Part shown: positions 10,397 through 18,920 of the stretch, one piece after another
Numbering within the stretch: the stretch's first letter is position 1
Layout: each line of letters begins with the position of its first letter
Assembly: GCA_029243025.1 (NCBI GenBank)
Contig: JAQWSU010000018.1
Location: forward strand, 89,558-153,557
Source of the DNA: Pirellulaceae bacterium
GTDB lineage: Bacteria > Planctomycetota > Planctomycetia > Pirellulales > Pirellulaceae
Length of the DNA stretch: 64,000 bases
Direction of reading: 5' to 3'
Notes under the pieces: model-generated
Seen by the model: the letters and a program-made list of their open reading frames with translations, nothing else
Told to the model about the DNA's origin: nothing
The model's database searches: none
Program-made: the position numbers and the translations under genes

Positions 10397-11785
10397 ATGA
10401 AAGTCTTGACGATATCTTTTATTGCGGTTGTAAGTTTCAACTTTGCCGCTGCGCAACTTTTTGCTGGCCCTAAGGGCACGATCAGTGTCCCTCGCATTTC
10501 GTCACCGATAACCGTTGACGGCGATTTCAGCGACTGGCCGTTGGCAGCCTATACAACGATTGCTCAGCAGCCAGAGTTTCCCGACGCACAGGGCGTGGGA
10601 ATTCCTACGGGCGCAAATGGCGACCACCTTGTTTGGGATGTCGATCGTGTTGGACCGTTTAACGGGACCGACTTAGAGATTTGGGAGCCAGACAATGCAT
10701 CGGAGTTTGGGGCGTCTATGTACTTCGCCTACGATGACAACTTCCTCTACATTCTAGGCGTCTTCATTGATGAAGAACTCAACGGTGTTCGATCAGAAGG
10801 TGGACTCACGAATTTCCTCAACGATGGATTCGAAATCTACATCGATGCGTTGGGTGACAGCGAAGAAGATGGCCTGATCGCGGAATTCGGATTCCCGACC
10901 ATCGACGACGAGGAACCCAATACCGACGATTTCCAACTAACGTTCGGTCTCAACGAATCATTCCCACCCGCTCAACCGCAGCCTGGCGATGTGGGCGCGG
11001 AGCTTCATATGGAACGTGCTGGCAACCCAGATATCGTCGGATTAGCTTACTTAGAGGACGTGCGAGAGGAAACCGATTTCTCCGCTGTCGGTGGGCACGA
11101 TGTGGCTGCGAAATCGTATGATGACCTAGGCGCTGCAGGCGCGCAAAATCCTGAAGTCTTGGCCAATCCTAACGAAACTTTCACAGGCTATGCGGCCGAA
11201 CTGGTCTTACCATTTGGATTCAATGAAGGGTTCACACCAGACCAGAACATGGGTTTCGCTTTGTTTTGGCGAGATGTTGATGATCATGAAGATCCACAGC
11301 CTGGATTTGGTGGAGGAAATATCTTTTGGACCGACTGGTCTCAAAACGTCACGACCAGCGGCACCGGTGAAGATGGCAACTTATTCCACGCAGGTAACTG
11401 GGGAGAACTCCAATTCGTGGGAAGTCTGGACCCAACTCTTCGCCTCGATGATGGATCGCTAACGGATCCTAGCGAGCGTGCCGATTACGTGCACGATGTT
11501 CTCGGTACTTGGATTGGTGACTCGAACTTTGACGGCGAGTTCAATTCGACTGACTTCGTTGTGGTCTTTACGGCTGGCGAGTATGAGGACGAGTTAAACG
11601 ACAATTCGACCTGGTCCGAAGGCGATTGGAATGGCGACGGCGAGTTCAATTCAAGCGATTTTGTCTCAGCCTTCACAGACGGTGGCTACGAAGCGGGGGT
11701 CCGTGCGGCAGCTGCCGTTCCGGAACCGAGTAGTGTTGTACTTCTTTTGCTAGGTGCCCTGGCGTTTGTTCGTCGTCGTCGCTGA
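10397..11785 (+). CDS. CBM9/DOMON-like PEP-CTERM secreted protein
   Basis: 462 residues, with an N-terminal signal peptide (MKVLTISFIAVVSFNFAAAQ). From about residue 30 to 330 there is a beta-sandwich of the CBM9/DOMON type, with the typical opening ITVDGDFSDWP and the strand DDNFLYILGVFIDEE. Such domains bind sugars or haem in extracellular enzymes and surface proteins. Residues about 370-440 hold two calcium-loop repeats (DSNFDGEFNSTD and DWNGDGEFNSSD), a dockerin-like module. The C-terminus VPEPSSVVLLLLGALAF plus RRRR is a textbook PEP-CTERM exosortase signal: PEP motif, transmembrane helix, basic cluster. The protein should therefore be exported and anchored or processed at the outer surface. 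No catalytic domain is visible. Confidence 0.9.
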   Translation: MKVLTISFIAVVSFNFAAAQLFAGPKGTISVPRISSPITVDGDFSDWPLAAYTTIAQQPEFPDAQGVGIPTGANGDHLVWDVDRVGPFNGTDLEIWEPDNASEFGASMYFAYDDNFLYILGVFIDEELNGVRSEGGLTNFLNDGFEIYIDALGDSEEDGLIAEFGFPTIDDEEPNTDDFQLTFGLNESFPPAQPQPGDVGAELHMERAGNPDIVGLAYLEDVREETDFSAVGGHDVAAKSYDDLGAAGAQNPEVLANPNETFTGYAAELVLPFGFNEGFTPDQNMGFALFWRDVDDHEDPQPGFGGGNIFWTDWSQNVTTSGTGEDGNLFHAGNWGELQFVGSLDPTLRLDDGSLTDPSERADYVHDVLGTWIGDSNFDGEFNSTDFVVVFTAGEYEDELNDNSTWSEGDWNGDGEFNSSDFVSAFTDGGYEAGVRAAAAVPEPSSVVLLLLGALAFVRRRR

Positions 11786-11870
11786 ATGCCTTGTGCCAAT
11801 AATCATCGCCCCGATAAAGGGGGCGATGCTCGTCGTCGATTGAATCAGAAAGAAGCACACCTTACGTGGC

Positions 11871-11986
11871 CGAAAAAGGTGTCAGCTACCTTTCTGGCGA
11901 ATTAGATGGTTTGAGATGGGAGAGGCGTGCTCGTTCTTGTGCGAAGCAGACGCGGTCACAAAAAGGTAGCTGACACCTTTTTCAGC
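11871..11986. repeat. dispersed inverted-repeat element, copy A
   Basis: An element of about 115 bp bounded by near-perfect inverted arms: AAAAAGGTGTCAGCTACCTT at 11873-11892 and its complement at 11961-11982. The core contains CGTGCTCGTTCTTGTGCGAA and CAGACGCGGTCACA. The same core and arms recur at 20.7 kb and 24.4 kb, and a weaker version at 27.2 kb. It sits just past the 3' end of the minus-strand gene at 12015. It may act as a terminator-like hairpin or be a small non-autonomous mobile element (REP/MITE-like). Confidence 0.8.
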
Positions 11987-12014
11987 CTGCACCGTTGCAG
12001 CCACCGAGCGATGA

Positions 12015-12560
12015 TCACACTCCCGGCACGTGCTTGTTTTCACGAACATCGTTGAGCGTATCGTCATCTTCAATATGAAGAAACGTCTCAATTTGGCGTT
12101 CAATCTGGCTCGCCACATCGGCATCGTCGAGCTCGCCAAGATCAAGCAATTCCAACGAGTCTCCGTTCTTGAACAACACCCAAATCTCATAGGATGAAGT
12201 TGTGCCTGCTACCGTTCGGACGATGACTTGTTTGATGTTGGCGGTCCAAGCAGTCCACCCAAGTGGCAACGGCATTGGAATTGGACGTTGACGAAGGGAA
12301 ATCTTATCGCGGGTGACATGCAATACCGTTCGATTCAGCCAAGCCGCAGCAACAAGATAAATCATCGCCAGCATGATCAGCATGTTGAAGGCAACCACGA
12401 TAGGATCGGAAATACGGGCTAGAATCGTCGGAATCGTTATCCACGCCATCACGATCGCCGCAGCCGAGAAAAAGAATCGCCCGCTAGGCTGAAGGGTGTC
12501 GACTGCATAGAACAGATTGCAATGGTCGGATTTGCTTGTGAAGCTCATCAATGACTCCAA
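12015..12560 (-). CDS. small membrane protein with a cytosolic PH-like tail
   Basis: 181 residues. Two hydrophobic helices near residues 28-50 and 55-72 are followed by a hydrophilic tail (RTVLHVTRDKISLRQRPIPM...EIWVLFKNGDSLELL). The layout resembles bacterial PH/YcxB-like membrane proteins, but no family is certain. A truncated paralogue lies at 24.5-24.85 kb and shares the stretch NRTV-x-x-VTRDKIS, the KNGDSLE block and the IERQIETFLH end. ATG at 12560, or possibly at the Met four codons on. The dispersed repeat follows its 3' end in both copies. Function unknown. Confidence 0.65.
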   Translation of the reverse strand: MESLMSFTSKSDHCNLFYAVDTLQPSGRFFFSAAAIVMAWITIPTILARISDPIVVAFNMLIMLAMIYLVAAAWLNRTVLHVTRDKISLRQRPIPMPLPLGWTAWTANIKQVIVRTVAGTTSSYEIWVLFKNGDSLELLDLGELDDADVASQIERQIETFLHIEDDDTLNDVRENKHVPGV

Positions 12561-12633
12561 TCGGTCACCATTTAGGATGGTGTTTGTGAAGGCAGCCTCA
12601 AACGTATCGCAAAAAAAACATCCGGCTCCCGTT

Positions 12634-13407
12634 TTAATCGGATCCGATACTCCTGATCGCTGTCTTCACCATGCCGCTGAGAACCAGGTCCTCGTGATTC
12701 AACATTTCGGTCAGAGCCGGTATCGCAGCTGATCCCATTATTCGGCTAAGCGCCCGAATGGATGCCACGCGGACCTCCATATTTTCGTCCGCCAAGGCGA
12801 CCTTTAGATCAGGCACAGCGTCCCCCGCTTCCATGCCTCGACTCTCCAGGAGACGAACAGCGACCAAGCGGACATCCGAATCTTCATGCTTCAAAACGTC
12901 AGTGACAGCCGGTATCAACGTCGAAAAATCGACCTCCATACTCCCCAGGAGCTGAACGGCCGCCGAGCGAACATTTCTGTTCTCGCCCTGCAATGCTTCG
13001 ATCAAAGCCGGCAGTGCAAGCTTGACTTCGAACCCCATTAATGAAGGTGCTACCCGGCTCAATGAAACGACGGCCTGACAACGAATTTCTCGATCGGGAT
13101 TTGTCAATGCTTCCGTCAGAGCCGCCTTCGCCTTCGGGCCTATATGCCGCATTCCATTCTTAGCCGCCGAGCGAACATTTCTGTTCTCGCCCTGCAATGT
13201 TTCTACCAGATCCCGCTTCGGCTTTTTCCGCCCCTGGTGCCAAGCTAAAATCGCCTGCTCGGTAGCGTCTTCAAAAGCTTTTCTCGCCGCTGCTATTCTT
13301 TCTATGCACGCCTCGACATCATACGGCTCCCCAATCTTTCTTGCCTTAGCCCTCAAATCAGCTTCGTGCTTTGCGACCTGTACCCAATTTCCACGAGCGG
13401 CTTCCAT
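12634..13407 (-). CDS. HEAT-repeat protein
   Basis: About 257 residues from the ATG at 13407. The frame is open further up to a TTG at 13470, which would read through the 8-bp tandem repeat. After an N-terminal helical region (residues 1-70, rich in A, K, R and E), HEAT/PBS-lyase-like repeats of about 35 residues follow, such as ALIEALQGENRNVRSAAV, LKHEDSDVRLVAVRLL and LADENMEVRVASIRAL. HEAT repeats form protein-binding superhelical scaffolds. There is no signal peptide. The upstream membrane-protein gene ends 7 bp before this ATG, so the two are probably one transcript. One extra 8-bp unit would put them in a single frame (see findings). Confidence 0.8.
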   Translation of the reverse strand: MEAARGNWVQVAKHEADLRAKARKIGEPYDVEACIERIAAARKAFEDATEQAILAWHQGRKKPKRDLVETLQGENRNVRSAAKNGMRHIGPKAKAALTEALTNPDREIRCQAVVSLSRVAPSLMGFEVKLALPALIEALQGENRNVRSAAVQLLGSMEVDFSTLIPAVTDVLKHEDSDVRLVAVRLLESRGMEAGDAVPDLKVALADENMEVRVASIRALSRIMGSAAIPALTEMLNHEDLVLSGMVKTAIRSIGSD

Positions 13408-13414
13408 CGCGCTA

Positions 13415-13870
13415 TCACTGTCCAGGGGTCCAGGGGTCCAGGGGTCCAGCGTCTGGGAGGGGTTGAGCAACCAACTGTTGCTCGTTCTCCAACCTCATTT
13501 CCAACCACTCATCGGATCGGTTTTGCAATGCATTTCTAATTTCGCCAGTAGTGTCGATTAGCAGGGCAAATCCAAGTAGAGCAAACAGCATTACGCCAAT
13601 CTTACTCCCAAATCTACGGTTGATACCGTGTGTGGTTTGCATCCACCCGTACGTGACCGCCACAGAATTTACGATCCAAACCGTAAGTGCAATCATGACT
13701 AACTTGGGCAGGTGCCCTTGAAATCCGTACACGTAAACGTCAATGTAGCCCACCAATGAGATCACAAACAAAACGAAAATATTGAGCCTGTTCTTTTTCT
13801 TTTGAGGCACCGCCCCTAAATCTTCTCGCGGAGGCAGCAACATCTCGCGTTGGTAATGGAACCTCTTCAT
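13415..13870 (-). CDS. small membrane protein upstream of the HEAT gene
   Basis: About 151 residues from the ATG at 13870. A TTG at 13897 is possible but poor. A basic N-terminal segment (PQKKKNRLN) is followed by four hydrophobic helices: IFVLFVISLVGYIDVYVYGF, LVMIALTVWIVNSVAVTYGW, and IGVMLFALLGFALLI, which is preceded by a polar loop. Then comes a hydrophilic tail that ends PLDPWTPGQ inside the 8-bp tandem repeat. No family was recognised. Its stop (13415-13417) almost abuts the HEAT gene's ATG, suggesting translational coupling and a membrane anchor plus scaffold pairing. Confidence 0.65.
   Translation of the reverse strand: MKRFHYQREMLLPPREDLGAVPQKKKNRLNIFVLFVISLVGYIDVYVYGFQGHLPKLVMIALTVWIVNSVAVTYGWMQTTHGINRRFGSKIGVMLFALLGFALLIDTTGEIRNALQNRSDEWLEMRLENEQQLVAQPLPDAGPLDPWTPGQ
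13421..13449. repeat. 8-bp tandem repeat (TCCAGGGG)
   Basis: Three full TCCAGGGG units plus TCCAG. On the minus strand both overlapping frames read it as D-P-W-T-P-G. The unit is not a multiple of three, so copy-number change shifts the frame between the two flanking genes. Confidence 0.95.
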
Positions 13871-13912
13871 TGGGGGACTAAACGCCCAAAAAAACAAGAA
13901 ATTCCATAAGGC

Positions 13913-14134
13913 CTAATAGCCCACTTGCGGCCAGGAACGGCGGTTCAGCAGGGCGCAAACGAAAAACACGATTGTTAGGCTTAAGCCGCCAGGCTCGGGA
14001 ATAATCGTGAATCGGATGGGCTCTAGCTCCAGCCCACCCTTAAGCAGACCGCTGCCAAATACCGGTTCACCACGAAAGACAAACCGAGTGTCGTCATCTC
14101 GCAGATTTTCAATCGTGAGCGTAAAGTTCAGTGT
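13913..14134 (-). pseudogene. PEP-CTERM tail cut off from the hydrolase gene by an in-frame TAA
   Basis: Directly after the TAA at 14135-14137, the same frame stays open for 73 codons and reads like a normal protein end. A strand-rich segment (NFTLTIENLRDDDTRFVFRG) is followed by TIIPEPGGLSLTIVFFVCAL and NRRSW, a typical PEP-CTERM sorting signal, with a TAG at 13913-13915. The sorting signal therefore belonged to the upstream hydrolase and is now separated by a single stop codon. Confidence 0.75.
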
Positions 14135-15364
14135 TTATTCCAGCAGCTGCGTGTCACCGGTCCCCGTCAGTACGTATTCGCCCGGGACTAAATCCTCGGC
14201 CGGCAAAATAAACGTCGTAGCCCGCCGCCCCCTCCTGAATCTCGCTTGATCTCCAAGGTCGTTGACGATTTCTGACAATGGACCGGCGCCAAGTTGTCTT
14301 CCATCTGGATCGGTCAATAGTAGGCTCGCGAGTCGGCCATTGCCGTCGACTAGCACCTCAAGCAACACGCTTCCTTCCGATGAGTCAGCTCGAATAAATG
14401 GCTCGTGCGAACGATCGTCCTTCAAAACCGTGTCAAGAAAGGCGACGCTTTGACGCGACATCGTCGGTTGAATGTGTTGGAAGTCCGGATTGCAGGGTGA
14501 CTGCAGGTTCCATTCACTTCGGTCTGGCAACACATCAAGAAACTCCTGCGGAGGATCAGCCGCCAGAATCTGGTCGCCAATCTGGCAGATCGAAGTACGG
14601 AAGGACACGTTATCCACTTCGCTAAAATCTAAGCCGTAGAAGGGCTGCACCGATGGAAGACGATCCAAAACGGTCGTCGTGCGGGCATGCCCCCCCGCCA
14701 TCGCGAGTGTGGGCAAATCGATAACTTCATTGTTTGGGACCAGGCTATCCAATAACAAGATTGCCCGAACGCGATCGTCGGCTGGCACTTCATCATTGCC
14801 GGTAATCGCTAACACGGTGACGTCCCCGCCATGCGAATAGCCTCCCATTGCGGTCGCCGCCAGATCAATCGCACCAAAGAACGCGTCGTCAGGGTTCTCG
14901 TTCTTGGCCGTTACGGAGTCGAGCAGAAACTGCATCTCCGCCGCGGGCGGTCGTTCGTATTTGTGTTGGGGAGCTACGACGACGTATCCGTGGCTGGCGA
15001 GTGACTCGGCGAGCATTGTGTAGCCGCCAGGGTTTCCCTCATGCCCGTGCGAAAGCGCCACCAGGGGGAATGGGCCGGCTGTAGACACCGGCACATCATG
15101 AAATCCACCGAGAAGTGTCCGCGGATACAAGAATCGCCCTCCGCTATGGTCAAAATACCCTTGGCTCGGCTCGCCGGACGCGTTTTCTGGATCGACCGGA
15201 TACCAAAAAAGGTTTGTGAACGAATGATCGCCCCCAACGGCCTCGACAATTTGTGAACCAATTGCGAAGTCGCCTAATAAATCCGGTCCCTCGTTACCGT
15301 GGACATGCTGGCAGGCTGAGAGAAAAACGAGTAACCCGGTAAAACGGAGAGACAATTGAGTCAT
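14135..15364 (-). CDS. secreted alpha/beta hydrolase, truncated before its PEP-CTERM tail
   Basis: 409 residues. A signal peptide with a possible lipobox (LSAC around residues 15-18) is followed by an alpha/beta-hydrolase of the dienelactone-hydrolase or PAF-acetylhydrolase-like type. The oxyanion strand is FPLVALSHGHEGNPG. The nucleophile elbow reads GGYSHGGD (GxSxG), and a later His lies in the helical part (NPDFQHIQP). A C-terminal beta-rich segment from about residue 335 resembles the pre-anchor domain of PEP-CTERM proteins. The gene ends at a TAA, yet the frame continues to a sorting tail. The present product should be secreted but lack exosortase anchoring, unless the stop is read through. 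If the lipobox is real, the protein would be a lipoprotein instead. Confidence 0.8.
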   Translation of the reverse strand: MTQLSLRFTGLLVFLSACQHVHGNEGPDLLGDFAIGSQIVEAVGGDHSFTNLFWYPVDPENASGEPSQGYFDHSGGRFLYPRTLLGGFHDVPVSTAGPFPLVALSHGHEGNPGGYTMLAESLASHGYVVVAPQHKYERPPAAEMQFLLDSVTAKNENPDDAFFGAIDLAATAMGGYSHGGDVTVLAITGNDEVPADDRVRAILLLDSLVPNNEVIDLPTLAMAGGHARTTTVLDRLPSVQPFYGLDFSEVDNVSFRTSICQIGDQILAADPPQEFLDVLPDRSEWNLQSPCNPDFQHIQPTMSRQSVAFLDTVLKDDRSHEPFIRADSSEGSVLLEVLVDGNGRLASLLLTDPDGRQLGAGPLSEIVNDLGDQARFRRGRRATTFILPAEDLVPGEYVLTGTGDTQLLE

Positions 15365-15470
15365 GCCATTTTTCTTTCTATGCGATCATTCATATCGTCA
15401 AGTTCGCGCCCGAAAGCGCACATACTCGAACGTTATCCGACGTTGCCTTCCAATACGGCATCGCCCGATC

Positions 15471-15519
15471 AACAAAAAAGGCACGAAGCGTCCGCGACCA
15501 CCGCTGGAAACTTCGTGCC
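15471..15519 (-). terminator. Rho-independent terminator, minus strand
   Basis: A perfect 9-bp stem, GGCACGAAG (15480-15488) and CTTCGTGCC (15511-15519), with a 22-nt loop. Read on the minus strand it is followed by TTTTTTGTT. It would end a minus-strand transcript coming from higher coordinates, such as the small frame at 15770-15913. Confidence 0.6.
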
Positions 15520-15769
15520 GTCTTTGTTGGAATTAGCGCTCTCCGCCTTTTGATTGACTGCATCAACCTACCATGGCCGACCTAAACTGCAACGTAAATT
15601 CCGGGGCATTCTTTGTTGCATCGCCGAATCCACCGTCGGACAGTGTTTAATATGTTCGACCACCTTGACAACTTTGGCGGCAACTCCCGCTGCCTATTCT
15701 TGTCTGGGATGCGAGTTAGTTCGCGAAAAGGGCGCTCGGACCAGGTTTGTATACTACTGGTAGGCAGTC

Positions 15770-15913
15770 TCATTCGTCGATGCCACGCTCGACCATTTCC
15801 AATTCGGGCAATCCGTCGCCGATGTCGGCAACGGTGTACAACAACCGGTCTGGATTCTTCGCAGTCCAATCTGCGGCCTTATCCCGCAAAAACTTCCGTA
15901 GTGATAGTTTCAT
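15770..15913 (-). CDS. small ORF of 47 codons, unknown
   Basis: ATG at 15913. The product reads MKLSLRKFLRDKAADWTAKN followed by an acidic end (ADIGDGLPELEMVERGIDE). It has a balanced, protein-like composition, unlike the Arg-rich shadow frames around it. A minus-strand terminator lies about 250 bp downstream. An overlapping ATGA leads into a second, less convincing 63-codon frame. No family was recognised. It could be the end of a decayed gene. Confidence 0.3.
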   Translation of the reverse strand: MKLSLRKFLRDKAADWTAKNPDRLLYTVADIGDGLPELEMVERGIDE

Positions 15914-16088
15914 TATTATTCCTGGTAGTTTGGTCAGTGCGCCGGTGCGGTCAAATTATTCAGCCGAACGGCATCTCAAGTCCTGTTCACGAGTTTTGGC
16001 TAGTCAGATTCTCAAATCTGGGTCGGTTGATTTCAGGCCAAAGGTGCGAGATGCTGTGGATTTTGCGAGTTGAGAATCTGGTGACGCC

Positions 16089-17173
16089 ATGGAGTTCGTA
16101 CTGCAGCCCTGGCACGTTGCTTTCGTCTTCGTTTCTGCTTGGGTGAATCAGCGTCAGCAACAGATCATCGAGTTTCAAAATGTACAGATCGAGGCCCTGC
16201 TCAAGAAATTTGGCAAACAACGAGTGCTTTTGACTGATGGGCAACGGCGGCTGTTGGCCGTCAAAGGGAAGGCACTCGGCCGCCAGGCGCTGACCGATAC
16301 TGACCACGATCGTAACGCCAGATACGATTCTCTGCTGGCATCGACAACTCGTAGCGCAGAAATGGGATTACTCTGATCGTCGGAAGAAGCCAGGTCGGCC
16401 GCGTGTCCGTCAGGTCATCGTAGACCTCGTGCTGCGGTTCGCGAAAGAAAACCCAAGTTGGGGTTTTGATAGAATCCAAGGTGCGCTGGCAAATGTCGGT
16501 TATCGGATCAGCGACACGACGGTTCGTAGTATTTTCAAAGCCCACGGCGTGGACCCCCGCACCGGATCGTCAGCGCACAGGGTCCTGGAGTACTTTTCTG
16601 AAAGCGCATTGGAATGTGTTGGCCGCCATCGACTTCACCACCATCGAAGTCTGGACCAAGGGCGGACTGGTGACGTTTTACTTGCTGTTTGTCATGGAGC
16701 TCAAGACGCGACGCGTCCACTTTGTCGGATGCACACCAAATCCCAATGAAGCCTGAATGAAACAGAACGCCCGTGAATTGACCAATTTCGAAGATGGATT
16801 TCTCAGTGGCAAGCAGTACATTCTCATGGACCGTAACGGCAAGTTCTGGCCGACGTTCCGTGACTTCCTGAATACCGAAGGCACTCAGCCACTGAGGCTG
16901 CCTCCGCGAAGTCCCGATTTGCACGCGCACATCGAGCGGTTCATGAGAAGCATCAAATCGGAATGTCTTTCACGCATGATCTTCTTCGGCGAGACGTCGC
17001 TACGGCGAGCTATGAATGCTTACATCCGCCATTACCATCTCGAGAGGAATCATCAGGGATTGGACAACCAGATCATTGACCCCAGCAGCGAGATCGGGCA
17101 TTCGGTCGGCAAGATCGAATGTCGCGAGCGGCTCGGAGGACTGCTGAAGTATTACTATTGTGATGCGGCCTGA
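16089..17173 (+). pseudogene. integrase-core (DDE) transposase of planctomycete type, broken
   Basis: Pieces in three frames form one transposase. Residues like VNQRQQQIIEF and LLTDGQRRLLAVKGKALGR start it (16089-16330). The next block contains HRQLVAQKWDYSDRRKKPGR and AKENPSWGFDRIQGALANVG in a second frame (to about 16570). The catalytic rve core follows in a third frame, with VLAAIDFTTIEVWTKGG, YILMDRNGKFWPTFRDFL, LPPRSPDLHAHIERFMRS and the end CRERLGGLLKYYYCDAA. In the third frame a TGA at 16754-16756 replaces the expected Trp. Two frameshifts plus this nonsense codon make it inactive. No terminal inverted repeats were confidently located. The same C-terminal end occurs fused to another gene at 39.8 kb. 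Confidence 0.85.
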
Positions 17174-17184
17174 GCGAGTCAGTA

Positions 17185-17454
17185 ATGTTTCGTTGGTTCA
17201 AGACACAGTTGGTTACCTGGTTGGACGAAAAGCAGCGAGGCGAGGTCGCCAGGTTGCAGCAGAAAGCGATGCGATTGAAAACAGAGGTGGAACGGAAAAC
17301 CGGGAAACCGATTCAGTTGACACCGGAGCAACGACGTCTCTTGGCCGAGAAAGCGAAAGGACTCGATCCAGAGACAATCAAGCAGATCTCCGTTTTTGAT
17401 CCCGAGCATCTCTCACTGTCGGATCACGATACCGATCCGGCCGAGAATCACTGA
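17185..17454 (+). CDS. short transposon-associated coiled-coil protein
   Basis: 89 residues beginning MFRWFKTQLVTWLDEKQRGE, with ATG 12 bp after the transposase remnant's stop. A basic coiled-coil-like helix (ARLQQKAMRLKTEVER) leads into GKPIQLTPEQRRLLAEKAKG and a short acidic end. The middle closely parallels the N-terminal block of the neighbouring transposase (LLTDGQRRLLAVKGKALGR), so it probably is the N-terminal or accessory ORF of a second, related insertion element whose catalytic part is missing here. It is intact as a frame, but its function is inferred only from this similarity. Confidence 0.5.
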   Translation: MFRWFKTQLVTWLDEKQRGEVARLQQKAMRLKTEVERKTGKPIQLTPEQRRLLAEKAKGLDPETIKQISVFDPEHLSLSDHDTDPAENH

Positions 17455-17483
17455 TGTCAAACACTCTAACTTGAGTCAGCCTA

Positions 17484-18446
17484 TCAGGTTTTCTGTTCGG
17501 TCGAGTTTTTTCGCCCTACGGCGAGAAGACCGAGGGCACCCATTGCCAGCATAATGACGGTGGAGGGTTCGGGGACCGGCGTGAAATCCAAGGCGATAAG
17601 CCGGACAGAAGCATAATGCCCTTGAGTCGCTAGCGGCTCGGCATCTGAGCCATCGAGATTCGCGCGCGTGATTGTGCTTGTGTTCCGAGCTTCATCATTC
17701 TCCGCAAAGTACATCTGCCCTGCGGCAAGGTCCAAAGCTAGTCCCTGCGGAAAGCCAATTCCAGACAAGACGGTCTGAACATTTTCGCCAGAAAGTGATG
17801 CGGACATAATGCTATTGTGGGTTGCCGAATGCAGATTGAAGTACATCTTGTCGTGGGCCGTATCCAATGCGAAACCATTGGTAATGTATTCGTGTGGAGG
17901 TGAGAGAGTTACAAGATCCTCGACTTGTGTTCCGTCCAGGTTCGCCCGTTGGATCTTCCGTGTATGTCGATCAACCCAGTAGACCTTTTCGGCCCGCACG
18001 TCGAGCCTGACCGTGTACGGGTATTTCAATCCGGTTGTAACCAGATCTTCGATATTGGTGCCGTCCAAATTCGCCCGTTGGATCTTATCCGTATCCTTGT
18101 CGCTCCAGTACATCTTCCCGTTTTCCGAATCCAGTGCGAGCCCTCGTGGCCCCAATATGCCTGTGGTCACCAGATCCTCGACTTCAGATCCATCGAGGTT
18201 CGCTCGCTGGATCTTGTCCGAGCCGTAGTCAGCCCAGTAGATCTTGTCAGCGGTCGTGTCGAGTGCCACGCCCCTGGCCTTTGTCAGACCGGATACCAGA
18301 ATCTCGCTGTTGCTCCCATCCAAATCAGCACGCCAAATTTCGTGTTTCTGGGTCCAATAGATACCATCTGCAAACGCCACACGCGGGGTGAAAGTAGCCT
18401 GCGACCATAAGGCCAGCAGCAGGCCCGCTAGGATTGCCTTTCGCAT
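17484..18446 (-). CDS. YWTD beta-propeller PEP-CTERM protein
   Basis: About 320 residues from the ATG at 18446, which has GGAG upstream and yields a signal peptide (MRKAILAGLLLALWSQATF). The annotated frame also extends to 18506. Six-fold repeats of about 42 residues contain YW-x-D and IQRANLDG (KIYWADYGSDKIQRANLDG, KMYWSDKDTDKIQRANLDG and others), the pattern of LDL-receptor YWTD propellers. Planctomycetes use such domains in many extracellular proteins. The C-terminus VPEPSTVIMLAMGALGLLAV plus GRK is a PEP-CTERM sorting signal. The repeats are nearly identical at several positions, so the DNA may be prone to recombination. Ligand unknown. Confidence 0.85.
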   Translation of the reverse strand: MRKAILAGLLLALWSQATFTPRVAFADGIYWTQKHEIWRADLDGSNSEILVSGLTKARGVALDTTADKIYWADYGSDKIQRANLDGSEVEDLVTTGILGPRGLALDSENGKMYWSDKDTDKIQRANLDGTNIEDLVTTGLKYPYTVRLDVRAEKVYWVDRHTRKIQRANLDGTQVEDLVTLSPPHEYITNGFALDTAHDKMYFNLHSATHNSIMSASLSGENVQTVLSGIGFPQGLALDLAAGQMYFAENDEARNTSTITRANLDGSDAEPLATQGHYASVRLIALDFTPVPEPSTVIMLAMGALGLLAVGRKNSTEQKT

Positions 18447-18920
18447 TTCACTTGCTCCACAGAATCGAGAAAAGTGCCGAGCGTCAATTAGATCTGAAAG
18501 TCTCACCTAAAACTCGCATTTTACCTTAACTACCTTTCCTCACCCATAACACCCCCGCTCGCTGGGGGGATATTACCTTCCCCTCCGCAGAGAGAAAGGC
18601 GATTTCCAGCGGCCCCCCGAAAACACGCTCTCGCTCAGGCCGCGTTGTATCCACCCCTTCGGTTCCGTAGGCCAGTCCACGAAATCCGCGGACCTTCTCC
18701 TCGGGGCGACTCAACTGTTTTAGAATTGGGAACTTAGAACTTCCGTCCCTGCACGCCGGTCAGCGTGTCGAATTCCAGTTTTTAGTGTCGTTTAGCATCT
18801 TTTGACATGTATTCTGTCCCGGATTCTGTCCCGAAAACGACCATCGGTCTTTCCGTGAACTTGCTCGAATTCGCGGCATTCAGTGGGGTTCCAATAATGT
18901 GCAACCCCGACAGAAACTAA
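18447..18920. other. intergenic region, nothing recognised
   Basis: The region holds an unconvincing 62-codon minus frame over a G+C-rich stretch (18540-18714) and a short direct repeat of TTCTGTCCCG at about 18811-18833. No gene could be supported. Confidence 0.35.

Noticed and set aside
14135-15364. Hydrolase as a certain lipoprotein
   Set aside because: LSAC resembles a lipobox, but the gene's lost PEP-CTERM tail implies an ordinary Sec signal. The lipobox may be coincidental and was left as a possibility only.
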